From: an uncultured Alistipes sp. | GTDB lineage: Bacteria > Bacteroidota > Bacteroidia > Bacteroidales > Rikenellaceae | Assembly: GCA_947591475.1 (NCBI GenBank) | Contig: CANQDE010000007.1 | Coordinates: 17,458 to 81,457, forward strand | Length of the DNA: 64,000 nt | Direction: 5' to 3' | Shown here: piece after piece, positions 8,600 to 17,201 of the stretch | How the letters are laid out: each line of letters opens with the position of its first letter | Position numbering within the stretch: the stretch's first letter is position 1 | Translations under genes and position numbers: made by a program | The notes under the pieces: model-generated | Told to the model about the DNA's origin: nothing | Databases searched by the model: none | Seen by the model: the letters and a program-made list of their open reading frames with translations, nothing else

Positions 8600-8974
8600 T
8601 TATTTCGCTGCGATCGCGTCGATTTCGACCAAGGCGCCTTTGGGCAGGGCAGCGACCTCGAAGCAGATGCGGGCCGGCATGTTCGAAGTGAAAAATTCGG
8701 CATAGACCTTGTTCATGGCAGCGAAATCGGAGATGTGCTGCAGCAAAACGGTGGTCTTCACGATTTGCGAGAAATCGTAGCCCGCTTCGCGCAGGATATG
8801 GCCGATGTTCGTGAGCGATTGGCGGGTCTGGGCTTCGATGCCTTCGGGCATGGCGCCGGTCGCCCCGTCGATGGGCAGTTGTCCCGACAGATAGAGCGTG
8901 CCGTCGGTTTCGATGGCTTGCGAATAGGGCCCGACGGCAGCCGGTGCGGCGGGCGAAGCGATGATGCGTTTCAT
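8600..8974 (-). CDS. ridA: RidA-family enamine/imine deaminase
   Basis: This 124-residue protein matches the full RidA/YjgF family length. Key elements visible are the N-terminal AVGPYSQAI, the Arg in MPARICFEVAALPKGALVEI that binds the substrate carboxylate, and the C-terminal IDAIA. RidA hydrolyses reactive 2-aminoacrylate and related imines formed by PLP enzymes such as threonine or serine dehydratase. The start at 8974 is fixed by family length; the longer frame upstream has no similarity. It is convergent with the threonine dehydrogenase gene (31 bp apart) and divergent from the lipoprotein at 9005. Confidence 0.93.
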   Translation of the reverse strand: MKRIIASPAAPAAVGPYSQAIETDGTLYLSGQLPIDGATGAMPEGIEAQTRQSLTNIGHILREAGYDFSQIVKTTVLLQHISDFAAMNKVYAEFFTSNMPARICFEVAALPKGALVEIDAIAAK

Positions 8975-9004
8975 AGTGAAATGAATTAAGAATAGGACAA
9001 AAAT

Positions 9005-9451
9005 ATGAAAAATTCGTTGAAAATCGGCGGACTGTTCGCCGTAGTAATTTTTTTCGTCGGGTGTTGCGCCTGCCATTCTTATCAGAAGCAGACGCGGAAG
9101 CCGTTGGTCGGCACCGAATGGCGTTTGATTCAGTTGGGAGGACGGAACATCCGTTCCGAATCGGGGCAGTTCACCGTGCGGTTCGCCGAAGACGGTACCT
9201 TGTCGGGGGTCGGCGGCTGCAATCGCTTGACGGGTCGTTACGAGCTGACGGACGACCGGACGCTGAAAATCGGCCCGATCGCATCGACCCGCATGGCCTG
9301 TCCCACCGATGAGGATACCGAAGCGGCTCTGTGCAAAACGCTGGAAGCGACCGACCATTACGATATGGACGGCCCTATGTTGCTGTTGCTCTCGAATGGC
9401 GAGCTGCGGGCTGTCTTTCAGGCGAATACGGCGGCAGGTGCCGCAAAGTAA
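9005..9451 (+). CDS. META-domain (HslJ-like) lipoprotein
   Basis: The 148-residue protein has a hydrophobic signal and a lipobox near FFVGCCAC, so it should be a lipoprotein, although two adjacent Cys residues make the exact acylation site uncertain. Residues about 34-140 form one META domain: LVGTEWRLIQLGG, FAEDGTLSGVGGCNRLTGRYEL, IGPIASTRMACP and a final LLLLSNGELRAVF. In the family such domains occur in heat-shock HslJ-type proteins with no defined enzymatic role. It starts 30 bp from ridA on the other strand and ends before a strong terminator. Confidence 0.88.
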   Translation: MKNSLKIGGLFAVVIFFVGCCACHSYQKQTRKPLVGTEWRLIQLGGRNIRSESGQFTVRFAEDGTLSGVGGCNRLTGRYELTDDRTLKIGPIASTRMACPTDEDTEAALCKTLEATDHYDMDGPMLLLLSNGELRAVFQANTAAGAAK

Positions 9452-9481
9452 TTTTCGGGAAACGGTTCCCGAAAAATGAGG

Positions 9482-9505
9482 AAGCCCGCGACTGTTCGCG
9501 GGCTT
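9482..9505 (+). terminator. Terminator after META lipoprotein
   Basis: AAGCCCGCGA (9482-9491), loop CTGT, then TCGCGGGCTT (9496-9505) with TTCTCG following; 31 bp after the stop. Confidence 0.8.
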
Positions 9506-9528
9506 TCTCGTTCGAATATTCGAGGGCG

Positions 9529-9717
9529 ATTATATACAAATTTACACCGACGGTAAACCAAAACCGTAAGACCTTGCGGGTTTCGACCGAAGCCCCCGCC
9601 AAGGCGGGGGTTTGGGGGTGGGTCAAATCTGCAAACGCGGCTTTGCCGCGATCGGCGCGACCGTCGGAGATGTGAATACATTCGCCAACTTGATTCGGTG
9701 TAAAATGGAATATAGTT
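9529..9717. repeat. MITE-like element copy A
   Basis: The left end (ATATACAAATTTACACCGA, about 9532-9550) and the reverse complement of the right end (9695-9717, TCGGTGTAAAATGGAATATA) form imperfect terminal inverted repeats. Shared internal blocks with copies B and C include CCTTGCGGGTT, CCCCCGCC...GGCGGGGG, AAACGCGGCTTTGCCGCGA and ATACATTCGCCAACT. This copy lacks the roughly 75-bp middle block present in B and C. No coding capacity. Confidence 0.75.
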
Positions 9718-9734
9718 ACTTATCCGAATCGCGG

Positions 9735-10733
9735 TTACTCCAAATGCGGATTGAGCTTTTTCCACTCGGCGACGGGCGGAATGACCCCCATCGCAATCAC
9801 CTCGTCGCGCAAGGTGCAAAGGTGCTTGTAGCTCTCCGTCAGCAGGGCATGTTCTTCGGCCGTACCGTGCACGTCTTTGTAGTGAACGCCGTCGGCGGTG
9901 ATTTCGCTCTCCATGGCCATCAAAATGTGCTGGTATTCGTCGTTGTGGATGAACACGCCGGCCGGATAGGTGAACGGTTTGCCGCCCATGGCCGCCGCAA
10001 TCATGCAAATCGACAGATAAGCAGGGCTTTGGAACGACGAACGGCCGCGCAGGTCGATGATGTGTTTGCCGCCTTGGACGACCCGCTGTTGCAGGGCATG
10101 CCAATCTTCGACCGGCATCTTCGTGCCGATCAGCTCCGAAAGCGGACGTCCGGCGACGAGCGTCGTCGAAGCGAATACGGCCATCTGTTCGCCATGACCG
10201 CCGTAGGTGCGGCAGTTGGTGATTTCATCGGCCGAAATGCGGAAGTATTTGGCTAATTCCGAGCGCAGCCGCGTGGAATCCAGCGCGGCAAGGGTCGAAA
10301 TGCGCGACGGTTCGATACCGGCATGGATCAACGTTACGAGGCCCGTGATGTCCGCCGGATTGAAGATCACGACGACGTGTTTCACGTCGGGGCAGTAGGT
10401 GCGGATGTTCTCGCCCAACTCCTTTGCAATCTGCGTATTGCCCTTCAAAAGGTCTTCGCGGGTCATACCGGCCTTGCGGGCGGCACCGCCCGACGATACG
10501 ACGTAGGCGGCTCCGGTCAGCGCCTCTCGGATGTCGGTCGTCCACGTAATGTTCACCTGCTCGAATGCGCAGTGGCGCAACTCTTCGGCCACGCCTTCCA
10601 AGGCCGGCTCGAAGGGGTCGTACAGACAGATGTTCGGCGTCAGCCGCATCATGGCGGCGGTTTGGGCCATGTTCGAACCGATCATGCCGGCCGCGCCGAC
10701 GATGGTCAGTTTTTCGTTCGTCAAAAATTCCAT
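9735..10733 (-). CDS. mdh: Malate dehydrogenase
   Basis: The 332-residue protein interconverts malate and oxaloacetate with NAD and likely works in the reductive branch of the TCA cycle with the fumarase at 14283. Seen: dinucleotide-binding GAAGMIGSN (13-21), SSGGAARKAGMTREDLLKGN (the coenzyme/substrate loop with Arg), the NPADI loop, LDSTRLRSELA with the active Asp/Arg, and the catalytic His in TYGGHGEQMAVF. ATG 10733 (MEFLTNEK) is preferred over the upstream ATG of the longer frame because known Bacteroidales homologues start exactly there. It follows recR on the same strand with a 31-bp gap. Confidence 0.93.
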   Translation of the reverse strand: MEFLTNEKLTIVGAAGMIGSNMAQTAAMMRLTPNICLYDPFEPALEGVAEELRHCAFEQVNITWTTDIREALTGAAYVVSSGGAARKAGMTREDLLKGNTQIAKELGENIRTYCPDVKHVVVIFNPADITGLVTLIHAGIEPSRISTLAALDSTRLRSELAKYFRISADEITNCRTYGGHGEQMAVFASTTLVAGRPLSELIGTKMPVEDWHALQQRVVQGGKHIIDLRGRSSFQSPAYLSICMIAAAMGGKPFTYPAGVFIHNDEYQHILMAMESEITADGVHYKDVHGTAEEHALLTESYKHLCTLRDEVIAMGVIPPVAEWKKLNPHLE

Positions 10734-10764
10734 ACTCTTTTTCCTATTTTGTTTGTTTCCTTCA

Positions 10765-11361
10765 CTATTCGATTTCCCGTCGGTTGCGCAGCGCATGGGT
10801 GATGGTCAGTTCGTCCACGTACTCCAATTCGTCGCCGAAGCCGATGCCCCGCGCGATGGAGGTGATTTTCAGCCCTTCGAACGGACGCAGCCGGTTCATC
10901 AAATAAAAGAGCGTCGTTTCGCCCTCGACCGAGGTCGAGATGGCCAGGATCACCTCTTTCACGCCGCCGCGGGCGATGCGTTCGGTCAGCAGATCGATCT
11001 TCAAGTCCGACGGCGAGATGCCCTGCATCGGCGAGATGACGCCGCCCAATACGTGGTACAAACCCTTGTATTGGTGCGTGTTCTCGATCGACAGCACGTC
11101 GGCGACCTGTTCCACCACGCAGATGGTCGAGCGGTCGCGTTCGGGATCGGCGCAGATGGGGCAAATCTCCTCGTCCGACAGATTGTTGCACACCGAGCAG
11201 TATTTCACCTCCTGTCGGAAGCGGTCGATGCTGCGGGTCATGTCGGCAACCGATTCCGGTTCCATCCGCAACAGATGGATCGCCAATCGCAGCGCCGTGC
11301 GGCGACCGATGCCCGGCAGTTTCGAAAGTTCGCCGACGACCTCTTGTAACAGCTTCGACAT
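10765..11361 (-). CDS. recR: Recombination mediator RecR
   Basis: The 198-residue protein shows the complete RecR layout: helix-hairpin-helix (LSKLPGIGRRTALRLAIHLL), zinc finger (CSVCNNLSDEEICPIC, about 56-71), Toprim domain (STICVVEQVADVLSIE, HQYKGLYHVLGG) and a C-terminal Walker-B-like ISTSVEGETT. It works with RecO/RecF to load RecA onto gapped DNA. The start overlaps the last base of the BatE stop codon, so the two genes are translationally coupled. Confidence 0.97.
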   Translation of the reverse strand: MSKLLQEVVGELSKLPGIGRRTALRLAIHLLRMEPESVADMTRSIDRFRQEVKYCSVCNNLSDEEICPICADPERDRSTICVVEQVADVLSIENTHQYKGLYHVLGGVISPMQGISPSDLKIDLLTERIARGGVKEVILAISTSVEGETTLFYLMNRLRPFEGLKITSIARGIGFGDELEYVDELTITHALRNRREIE

Positions 11362-12245
11362 CAGATCGTTTCAATCTTCGAACGTTCGACCCAGCCCTTC
11401 TTGCCGTCGGCAATCGTTACCTCGCACCACGAATCGAGCCGGTCGGTGATGCGCACCGACGTACCTTCATGCAGGACGAAGAGGTCGGTCGCCGAACGAT
11501 CCGGCGCGCTTTTCACCGATGCCGACGACGACATCACGACTGCTTCCGAGCGGTCGAGCATGCTGCGCCGTTCGCCTGCGGCGAAGCAGGTCGTTACGAT
11601 GAAGATCGTCAGCGCGGCGAGCGCGCCGTAAAATCCGGTTTTGCGCAACGAGAGCCGTTGGGTCAGCAGATAGAGCAGAATCAAGCCCAATCCGCAAGCT
11701 AATGAGACCAACGACAGGATGCTCCAGACCGTGCAGTTCATCGTCTGCCGGATGGCGCGGAACCAGCTTGTCAGGAAAAATTCGGGCACCTGTTCGATGT
11801 TGTCTTTCGTGCGGGCTTCGGCAACGCTCAGATTGTAGCGGGCATCGACGCTGCCCGGGTCGATCCGCAAGGCTCTCCGATAAAAGAGGATCGCGCGACC
11901 CAACTGTTCCTCTTTGAAATAGGCGTTCGCGAGGTTGTAGTAGAGCTTCGCCGAGCTAAATCCGCGGGCGACCAACTGTTCGTAGGCCTCCACCGCTTCG
12001 TGGTAATTTCCGTTGATGTAAGCCGTGCTCGCTGCGTCCCACAGCCGTTCGGGTGTCTCGGACACGAGATTCGGCCGGATTTCCTCCGTCGCCGTTTCCG
12101 CCTGTTCATCCGAAAGCAGGGCCGCAGGCTGTTCCGTTGCGGTCGATGCTTCAGCGGCGCGTTGCTCTTGGGCCGAGGCCGTTGCGGTTGCGCCGAGGAG
12201 CATCCCTCCCAACAGCAGCAGGCCGGTTATGATCGTTCTCTTCAT
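11361..12245 (-). CDS. batE: BatE-like protein: TPR plus bacterial SH3 domain
   Basis: The 294-residue protein has a signal peptide (MKRTIITGLLLLGGMLLGA, ending ATASAQE), a TPR block (about 75-160: AASTAYINGNYHEAVEAYEQ, KLYYNLANAYFKEEQLGRAI, ALRIDPGSVDARYNLSVAEA), two membrane segments (WSILSLVSLACGLGLILLYL and FYGALAALTIFIVTTCF) and a C-terminal SH3 domain (SVKSAPDRSATDLFVLHEGT...WCEVTIADGKKGWV). This TPR-TM-TM-SH3 order is that of BatE in the Bacteroides aerotolerance operon. ATG 12245 is chosen for the signal peptide. It lies 5 bp after batD and overlaps recR. Confidence 0.88.
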   Translation of the reverse strand: MKRTIITGLLLLGGMLLGATATASAQEQRAAEASTATEQPAALLSDEQAETATEEIRPNLVSETPERLWDAASTAYINGNYHEAVEAYEQLVARGFSSAKLYYNLANAYFKEEQLGRAILFYRRALRIDPGSVDARYNLSVAEARTKDNIEQVPEFFLTSWFRAIRQTMNCTVWSILSLVSLACGLGLILLYLLTQRLSLRKTGFYGALAALTIFIVTTCFAAGERRSMLDRSEAVVMSSSASVKSAPDRSATDLFVLHEGTSVRITDRLDSWCEVTIADGKKGWVERSKIETI

Positions 12246-12250
12246 GATTC

Positions 12251-14134
12251 CTAATGTTTTATCGCCGATTCGATCCGTGAAATGAAGTCCACCCCTTCGG
12301 CATAGACATCGCTCATCTGCGACGACGCTACGGGCGAATACTGCGCCTCGTCGCACAGCGTTACGATCGCCGTGAAACGCTGCGACTGTTCCGCCGGAAC
12401 GCCGCGCTTGTGCAGCTCCTCGCGGACGTTTTCCTTGGTCAGATTGGCTACCGGTATGTTGAACTTGTCGCTCATGTAGCCCCACAGCGCACGGAGCATC
12501 TCCTCGTAGAAGGCATGGCGGTTTTGTTCCTCCATGTAGTGCTTGGCCGCACGGAACCGTTGCACGGCGACTTTGTTGGCCCGTTTGCCGCGCACGAGCG
12601 CCACGTTCTGCCGCTCGCGGATGCGGTGGCGCAGGGTGAGGTACGTTCCGCCGAATGCGAGCACGATCGCCGTCAGCAGCAGCCAGTAAGCCGTGCCGAA
12701 AAGGAAGGGCTTGCGGTCGATTCGCAGTTGCGGATTCCCGAGCTTGATGAACCGAATGTCCTGCCCCAACAGTCGGACGTCTTCTTTCGACATCCCGCGC
12801 CCCTGCACGACGGGGGCGCCGTTGTTGCCCGACGCATCGGGCGTAACGTCGAGGGTCAGCGGCTTGGTTCGCAGGGTGGTGTATTGCATCCGTTCGGGGT
12901 CGAAGTAGGTAAATTCCACCGGTTCGATTTCGTACGTCCCTTCGGCTCGCGCGATGAAGGGGTATTCGAACTGCCGGTAGCCAGAAATGCCGGACGTCGA
13001 GGCGTTGATCGATTCGGTAGTTTTGACGTTGTACTGCTCGAACGAGGTCGGAAGCGTCAGCTTCGGCGCTTGGACGAAGGTCAGATTGCCCGAACCGGCG
13101 ATTTTCACCGTGTAGGTCGACGCTGAGTTGGCCGCGATTCGGTCGGGCGGCAGCGTGGCATCCAAACTGAACCGTCCGACGGCTCCGTTGAAGCTGGCCG
13201 GAGCTCCCGCGGGTAACGGCTTGACAGCGACGGTTACCCGCTGGCTCTGCACCTTGCGCGGAACGTTATAAACTTCGTGTCCGCCGCCGAAAAACGGGTC
13301 GATGTTGCGGCTTTGGACCACGACCTGCGCTACGGCGGTCAGTTCGGCCGGGTCGATGGTCAGCGTGCCTGACTGTTGCGGGTAGAGCAGAAATTCGCGC
13401 GCGACGAGCGTTTCGTAGACTTTGCCGTTGTAGGTTTCGCGGCGGCGCGGAGTGTTGTCCGTGTCGAGTTCTTGAGCCCAGAATCCGTTGAACGACGGGA
13501 ACTTCACGCCGTCGTAACCCACGACGTTGACCCGTTCGTAGAGTTTGAAGGTTACGCGCAGCGGCTCACCCTTGAAGACCGACGTGCGCGATACGATGGC
13601 GCGTAACAGAATATCGTCGCTGGCGACTTGTCGCTGGGCATTGTTCGATGCTTCGTTCTCCTGCGTCCGGTCGGCATCGCGGCCTCCCGAGCCTCCCCCT
13701 TGCGAACCGGTCTCCTGTACCACTTCGATAGGGAGCGGCTGGGTGCGGTAGGTCGTGCCGTCCGCCGCAATCTGCGCCGAGCCGATGGTGAAGTTGCCCG
13801 CCTGCTGCGCCAGCAGGACGTAGGTGAGGTTGTAGCTGTACGTCTTGGTCATCGAGCCGTTGATGATGGAGATCGACGAGCCTTTGGAAACGGACGGCCC
13901 TGCCAGCACGTCGAACCCCTCGAACGAGGGGGCCACGAATGTATCTTTGTCTGGTTCTGCATTGAGCGAGAACTCCACGCGGAACGCCTCGCCGACGGCG
14001 ACCGTCAGCGGCGACGAAGCCTCGAACGTAACCTTGTCGGCCGCCTCCGCGTTCAGAACGGCCCCCGCGAAAAGCAGTACGGCCGACGCTTTGGAAAACA
14101 GCGCTTTGGCAAATTTCGCAACGAAAAATTTCAT
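12251..14134 (-). CDS. batD: BatD-family periplasmic/membrane protein
   Basis: The 627-residue protein has a signal peptide (about 1-32), a long run of Ig-like beta domains (VTFEASSPLTVAVGEAFRVEF; DDILLRAIVSRTSVFKGEPL; NLTFVQAPKLTLP), a single membrane helix (AYWLLLTAIVLAFGGTYLTL, about 480) and a cytoplasmic helical tail. This matches BatD, linked to oxygen tolerance in Bacteroides. In most Bacteroidales it follows batA, batB and batC; here the next gene upstream on this strand is fumarase, so batD/batE have split from the rest of the cluster or batABC lie elsewhere. Confidence 0.9.
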   Translation of the reverse strand: MKFFVAKFAKALFSKASAVLLFAGAVLNAEAADKVTFEASSPLTVAVGEAFRVEFSLNAEPDKDTFVAPSFEGFDVLAGPSVSKGSSISIINGSMTKTYSYNLTYVLLAQQAGNFTIGSAQIAADGTTYRTQPLPIEVVQETGSQGGGSGGRDADRTQENEASNNAQRQVASDDILLRAIVSRTSVFKGEPLRVTFKLYERVNVVGYDGVKFPSFNGFWAQELDTDNTPRRRETYNGKVYETLVAREFLLYPQQSGTLTIDPAELTAVAQVVVQSRNIDPFFGGGHEVYNVPRKVQSQRVTVAVKPLPAGAPASFNGAVGRFSLDATLPPDRIAANSASTYTVKIAGSGNLTFVQAPKLTLPTSFEQYNVKTTESINASTSGISGYRQFEYPFIARAEGTYEIEPVEFTYFDPERMQYTTLRTKPLTLDVTPDASGNNGAPVVQGRGMSKEDVRLLGQDIRFIKLGNPQLRIDRKPFLFGTAYWLLLTAIVLAFGGTYLTLRHRIRERQNVALVRGKRANKVAVQRFRAAKHYMEEQNRHAFYEEMLRALWGYMSDKFNIPVANLTKENVREELHKRGVPAEQSQRFTAIVTLCDEAQYSPVASSQMSDVYAEGVDFISRIESAIKH

Positions 14135-14223
14135 AACATTACATCTTACACACCCTTTCGGTGCCGGTCGGCGGAATCGGCTTCCGCATCGGCCGACGAA
14201 AAATCCGGCGCGACCGGCAAAAG

Positions 14224-14251
14224 TTCCGGCACCTGCACCGATGTGCCGGAA
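14224..14251 (-). terminator. Terminator after fumarase
   Basis: TTCCGGCAC (14224-14232) and GTGCCGGAA (14243-14251) form a perfect 9-bp stem with a 10-nt loop; leftward it is followed by CTTTTGCC. It separates fumarase from batD. Confidence 0.55.
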
Positions 14252-14282
14252 CCCTCACGCGTATAACGGCTTCGCCTGTCGT

Positions 14283-15896
14283 TTAGTGTTTGAAGTCGGC
14301 GAAAAAGTCATTGCCTTTGTCATCGACGATGATGAAGGCGGGGAAATCCTCGACATAAATTTTGCGCACGGCCTCCATGCCCAACTCGGGGAAGTCGACG
14401 ACCTCGACCGACTTGATCGAATTTTGGGCCAGAATGGCGGCCGGGCCGCCGATCGAACCGAGATAGAATCCGCCGTGCGCCTTGCAGGCGTCCGTAACGG
14501 CCTGCGAACGGTTGCCTTTGGCCACCATCACCATCGAACCGCCGTGCTGTTGGAACAGATCGACGTAGGGATCCATGCGGCCGGCCGTCGTCGGGCCGAA
14601 CGACCCCGAGGCCATGCCTTCGGGCGTCTTGGCCGGGCCTGCGTAGTAGATCGGGTGTTTCTTGAAGTATTCCGGCATGGGTTTCCCTTCGTCGAGCATC
14701 TGTTTGATACGGGCATGGGCGATGTCGCGTGCGACAATCAGCGTGCCACGCAGACGCAGGCGGGTTTTGATGGGATATTTTGTTAAAATGGCGCGTACCT
14801 TGTCCATGCCCTCGTCCAAGTCGATGTCCACGGCGGGCGACATGGCCGGTGCTTCCTTCGGCAGGAAGCGGGCCGGATTTTTCTCCAACTCTTCGAGGAA
14901 GATGCCCTCCGGTGTAATTTTTGCGCGGATGTTGCGGTCTGCGGAGCAGCTTACACCGATTGCTACGGGGCACGATGCCGCATGACGCGGAGCACGGATT
15001 ACGCGCACGTCGTGCACGAACGCCTTGCCGCCGAACTGGGCGCCGATGCCGCTCTCGCGACAGATTTTCAGCACTTTCTCCTCCCATTCGAGGTCGCGGA
15101 AGCAGCGTCCGCCCTCGTTGCCCGAGGTGGGCAGCTCGTCGAGATAGCCGGCCGACGCCTTCTTCACGGTCGAAAGACACATTTCGGCCGACGTGCCGCC
15201 GATGCAAATGGCCAAGTGGTAGGGCGGGCAGGCCGAAGTGCCGAGGTCCTTGATGTGTTCGGCGATGAACGCCGTCAGCGACTTTTCGTTGAGCAGCGCC
15301 TTCGTCTGTTGGTAGAGGAAGGTCTTGTTGGCCGAGCCGCCGCCCTTCGTAATGAACAAAAATTCGTACTCCATGCCGGGTTTGCCGCCGTAGATGTCGA
15401 TCTGCGCGGGCAGGTTGGTAGCCGAATTTTTCTCGTCGGTCATCGTGAACGGCACGACCTGCGAATAGCGCAGGTTGCGTTCTTTGTAAGTCTCGTAGAC
15501 ACCGCGGGCGATGTGTTCGGCATCGTCGACGCCGGTATAGACGTCTTCGCCCTTGTGGGCGATGCAGATGGCCGTGCCGGTGTCCTGACAGGTCGGCAGC
15601 TTGCCTTCGGCCGCCACGCATTGATTCAGCAGCATGGTGTAGGCCACGAATTTGTCGTTGTCGCTGGTCTCCGCGTCGTCGAGAATGGCGCGCAGCTTCT
15701 GCAAATGGCTGGCCCGCAGATAGAACGACACGTCGTTGTAAGCGGCCCGCGAGAGCAGTTCGAGCCCCTCGGGAGCGATTTCGAGCACGTTGCGTCCGTC
15801 GCATTTGACGACTTTCACATAATCTTTCGTCAGCAGGCGATACTTCGTCTTGTCCTCCCCGACGGGGTAGGGTTCTTGATAGATGAATTCCGGCAT
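14283..15896 (-). CDS. fum: Fumarate hydratase, class I (4Fe-4S)
   Basis: This 537-residue cytoplasmic enzyme hydrates fumarate to malate. It is the oxygen-sensitive iron-sulfur type: cluster Cys residues are visible in [10 protein letters not shown] (about 103), [10 protein letters not shown] and VSCSADRN, together with the [10 protein letters not shown] segment and the C-terminal domain ([21 protein letters not shown]). Length is that of single-chain FumA/FumB enzymes. With malate dehydrogenase nearby it fits the fumarate-producing fermentation of anaerobic Bacteroidota. Its leader region is duplicated before the next gene upstream (15911-16025 versus 16893-17003). Confidence 0.95.
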   Translation of the reverse strand: MPEFIYQEPYPVGEDKTKYRLLTKDYVKVVKCDGRNVLEIAPEGLELLSRAAYNDVSFYLRASHLQKLRAILDDAETSDNDKFVAYTMLLNQCVAAEGKLPTCQDTGTAICIAHKGEDVYTGVDDAEHIARGVYETYKERNLRYSQVVPFTMTDEKNSATNLPAQIDIYGGKPGMEYEFLFITKGGGSANKTFLYQQTKALLNEKSLTAFIAEHIKDLGTSACPPYHLAICIGGTSAEMCLSTVKKASAGYLDELPTSGNEGGRCFRDLEWEEKVLKICRESGIGAQFGGKAFVHDVRVIRAPRHAASCPVAIGVSCSADRNIRAKITPEGIFLEELEKNPARFLPKEAPAMSPAVDIDLDEGMDKVRAILTKYPIKTRLRLRGTLIVARDIAHARIKQMLDEGKPMPEYFKKHPIYYAGPAKTPEGMASGSFGPTTAGRMDPYVDLFQQHGGSMVMVAKGNRSQAVTDACKAHGGFYLGSIGGPAAILAQNSIKSVEVVDFPELGMEAVRKIYVEDFPAFIIVDDKGNDFFADFKH

Positions 15897-15910
15897 ATTT
15901 TTATTCGTAT

Positions 15911-16025
15911 TTCGTTATTTTTCGCTAATAGTCGTTCCGTTCGGTTCCGCTCGGTCGGTTTTCGCTTCCGCTGTGGCGGTTCGCTTCCCGTTTCGGGGCA
16001 AAAATACAAAAAACAATCCGTAAAA
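15911..16025 (-). repeat. Leader/promoter block copy 1 (before fumarase)
   Basis: A block from TTTTTCGCTAATAG to AAACAATCCGTAAAA matches 16893-17003 nearly base for base, except for one extra 10-bp unit (GTTCGGTTCC-like) and few substitutions. Read leftward it begins with a -7-like TATTTTTG (15999-16006) and then a GC-rich stretch with a small hairpin (CCGCCACAGCGG). Both copies end just before a start codon, so they probably act as promoter plus 5' leader. Confidence 0.7.
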
Positions 16026-16091
16026 CGCAACGATTTCCGGTTGATTTGTTATTTTATTAACAGCGCATCTCCGCACCGTCGGCAAAACGGC

Positions 16092-16122
16092 ATCGGGGAC
16101 ACCCCGCAGAGGCATCCCCGAT
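16092..16122 (-). terminator. Terminator after UDG-like gene
   Basis: ATCGGGGA (16092-16099) and TCCCCGAT (16115-16122) form an 8-bp stem; leftward it is followed by GCCGTTTTGCC. About 20 bp after the stop codon of the gene at 16143. Confidence 0.55.
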
Positions 16123-16142
16123 ACGCAAAACTCCGATTTTGT

Positions 16143-16874
16143 TTATTTCGTTTCTAATTCCTGTTTGATGAAGAGGGCGACGGCGCCGAGTTCGTCATTA
16201 CTGATAGCCTGCGATGGATGCGGAATGCCGATGACCTTGCTGTCTCCCCACCAACCGCGTTTGATCGCTTTATCGGAAACATATTTTTCGCCGTTGAGCG
16301 GATTGAGCGTCTCGACTCGCTCGAATCCGAATTTAGCATTCAGCTGGTCGAACACTTCCGGCGAGAAGCAGACCACCAGATTGGGGCGGAAAACGGTTTG
16401 AATCGCCTGTTCCGTGAAATCCAGACATTTGTCGATAGCTTGTTTGTGTTCCGGAAGTGATTTCAGTGCTTTGATACTCTTGCTTCCGAAATAAATCGCA
16501 TTCATAAATACGAAATTGCCGTCTTCCATCGGTCTGGTGCAGTTCGCCCATTTCATCATACCGTAGAGTTTCGACCAAACCGGCCATGTCATGCGTTTTT
16601 TTCCGTCGTTTTCATAAAAACACGGATTGCCCGTATAGAAACGTTCCCGATTGGCTCCTTTTGCGGGATCCCAGCTGGATACCTCATTGGCATTATATCC
16701 GAGAAATACGACTTCGGGCGATTTATCAAGTTCCGGCCGCGACTGCATGGCACTGCAACAACAATTCAGTTTCGGCCCTGCGTCTTCGAGAAAAGCGCAT
16801 ACCTCGTCGACCCAACGGTCGTATAATTCTTTTTTCGTTCCCGCAGCGGCGAGATTCAAACTGTGTTTCTCCAT
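16143..16874 (-). CDS. Putative uracil-DNA-glycosylase-fold protein
   Basis: A 243-residue soluble protein without signal or membrane segments. VVFLGYNANEVSSWDP (about 55-70) resembles UDG motif 1 and VIGIPHPSQAISND (about 210-223) resembles the HPS motif 2 of uracil-DNA glycosylase superfamily members; between them lie NFVFMNAIYFGSKS and NLVVCFSPEVFDQLN, plausible core strands. Family assignment is by these motifs only; a catalytic Asp is not obvious, since motif 1 has NANE in place of GEDPY. It might act on damaged DNA or simply share the fold. It has the same leader block as fumarase and is transcribed the same way. Confidence 0.5.
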   Translation of the reverse strand: MEKHSLNLAAAGTKKELYDRWVDEVCAFLEDAGPKLNCCCSAMQSRPELDKSPEVVFLGYNANEVSSWDPAKGANRERFYTGNPCFYENDGKKRMTWPVWSKLYGMMKWANCTRPMEDGNFVFMNAIYFGSKSIKALKSLPEHKQAIDKCLDFTEQAIQTVFRPNLVVCFSPEVFDQLNAKFGFERVETLNPLNGEKYVSDKAIKRGWWGDSKVIGIPHPSQAISNDELGAVALFIKQELETK

Positions 16875-16892
16875 TTTGGTTCGATAATTTTA

Positions 16893-17003
16893 AGTTTTTT
16901 CGCTAATGGTTGTTCCGCTCGGTCGGTTTTCGCTTCCGCTGTGGCGGTTCGCTTTCCGTTTCGGGGCAAAAATACAAAAAACAATCCGTAAAAAAACAAC
17001 TAT
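16893..17003 (-). repeat. Leader/promoter block copy 2 (before UDG-like gene)
   Basis: Second copy of the block described at 15911-16025, ending 19 bp before the start codon at 16874. It contains the same TATTTTTG on the minus strand followed by the same GC-rich leader. The rest of the gap up to 17201 holds the promoter of the aldolase gene. Confidence 0.7.
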
Positions 17004-17058
17004 TGCCGGCTGTCTGTTATTTTTTTCACAAAAAGAACCTTCGATCGAGAAAAATTCG

Positions 17059-17066
17059 TACATTTG
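17059..17066 (+). promoter_or_regulatory. -7 box before fructose-bisphosphate aldolase
   Basis: TACATTTG matches TAnnTTTG. No good TTTG lies 19 bp upstream. It would give a leader of about 130 nt. Confidence 0.45.
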
Positions 17067-17201
17067 TGCCGGTTTCGTGTGCAAACTGAACGTTTTCGAT
17101 AAGCCGAGGGCAGAACCCGATTGATCGGGGTACGCCGAAGCGAGAAAAATGAACGATATTTGCGTAACAAACGTTTAACAGATAAATTTCAAATTGTCAT
17201 T

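Noticed and set aside
16143..16874. Second uracil-DNA glycosylase (ung) call
   Set aside because: Motif 1 lacks the GQDPYH signature, so only a fold-level call is given.
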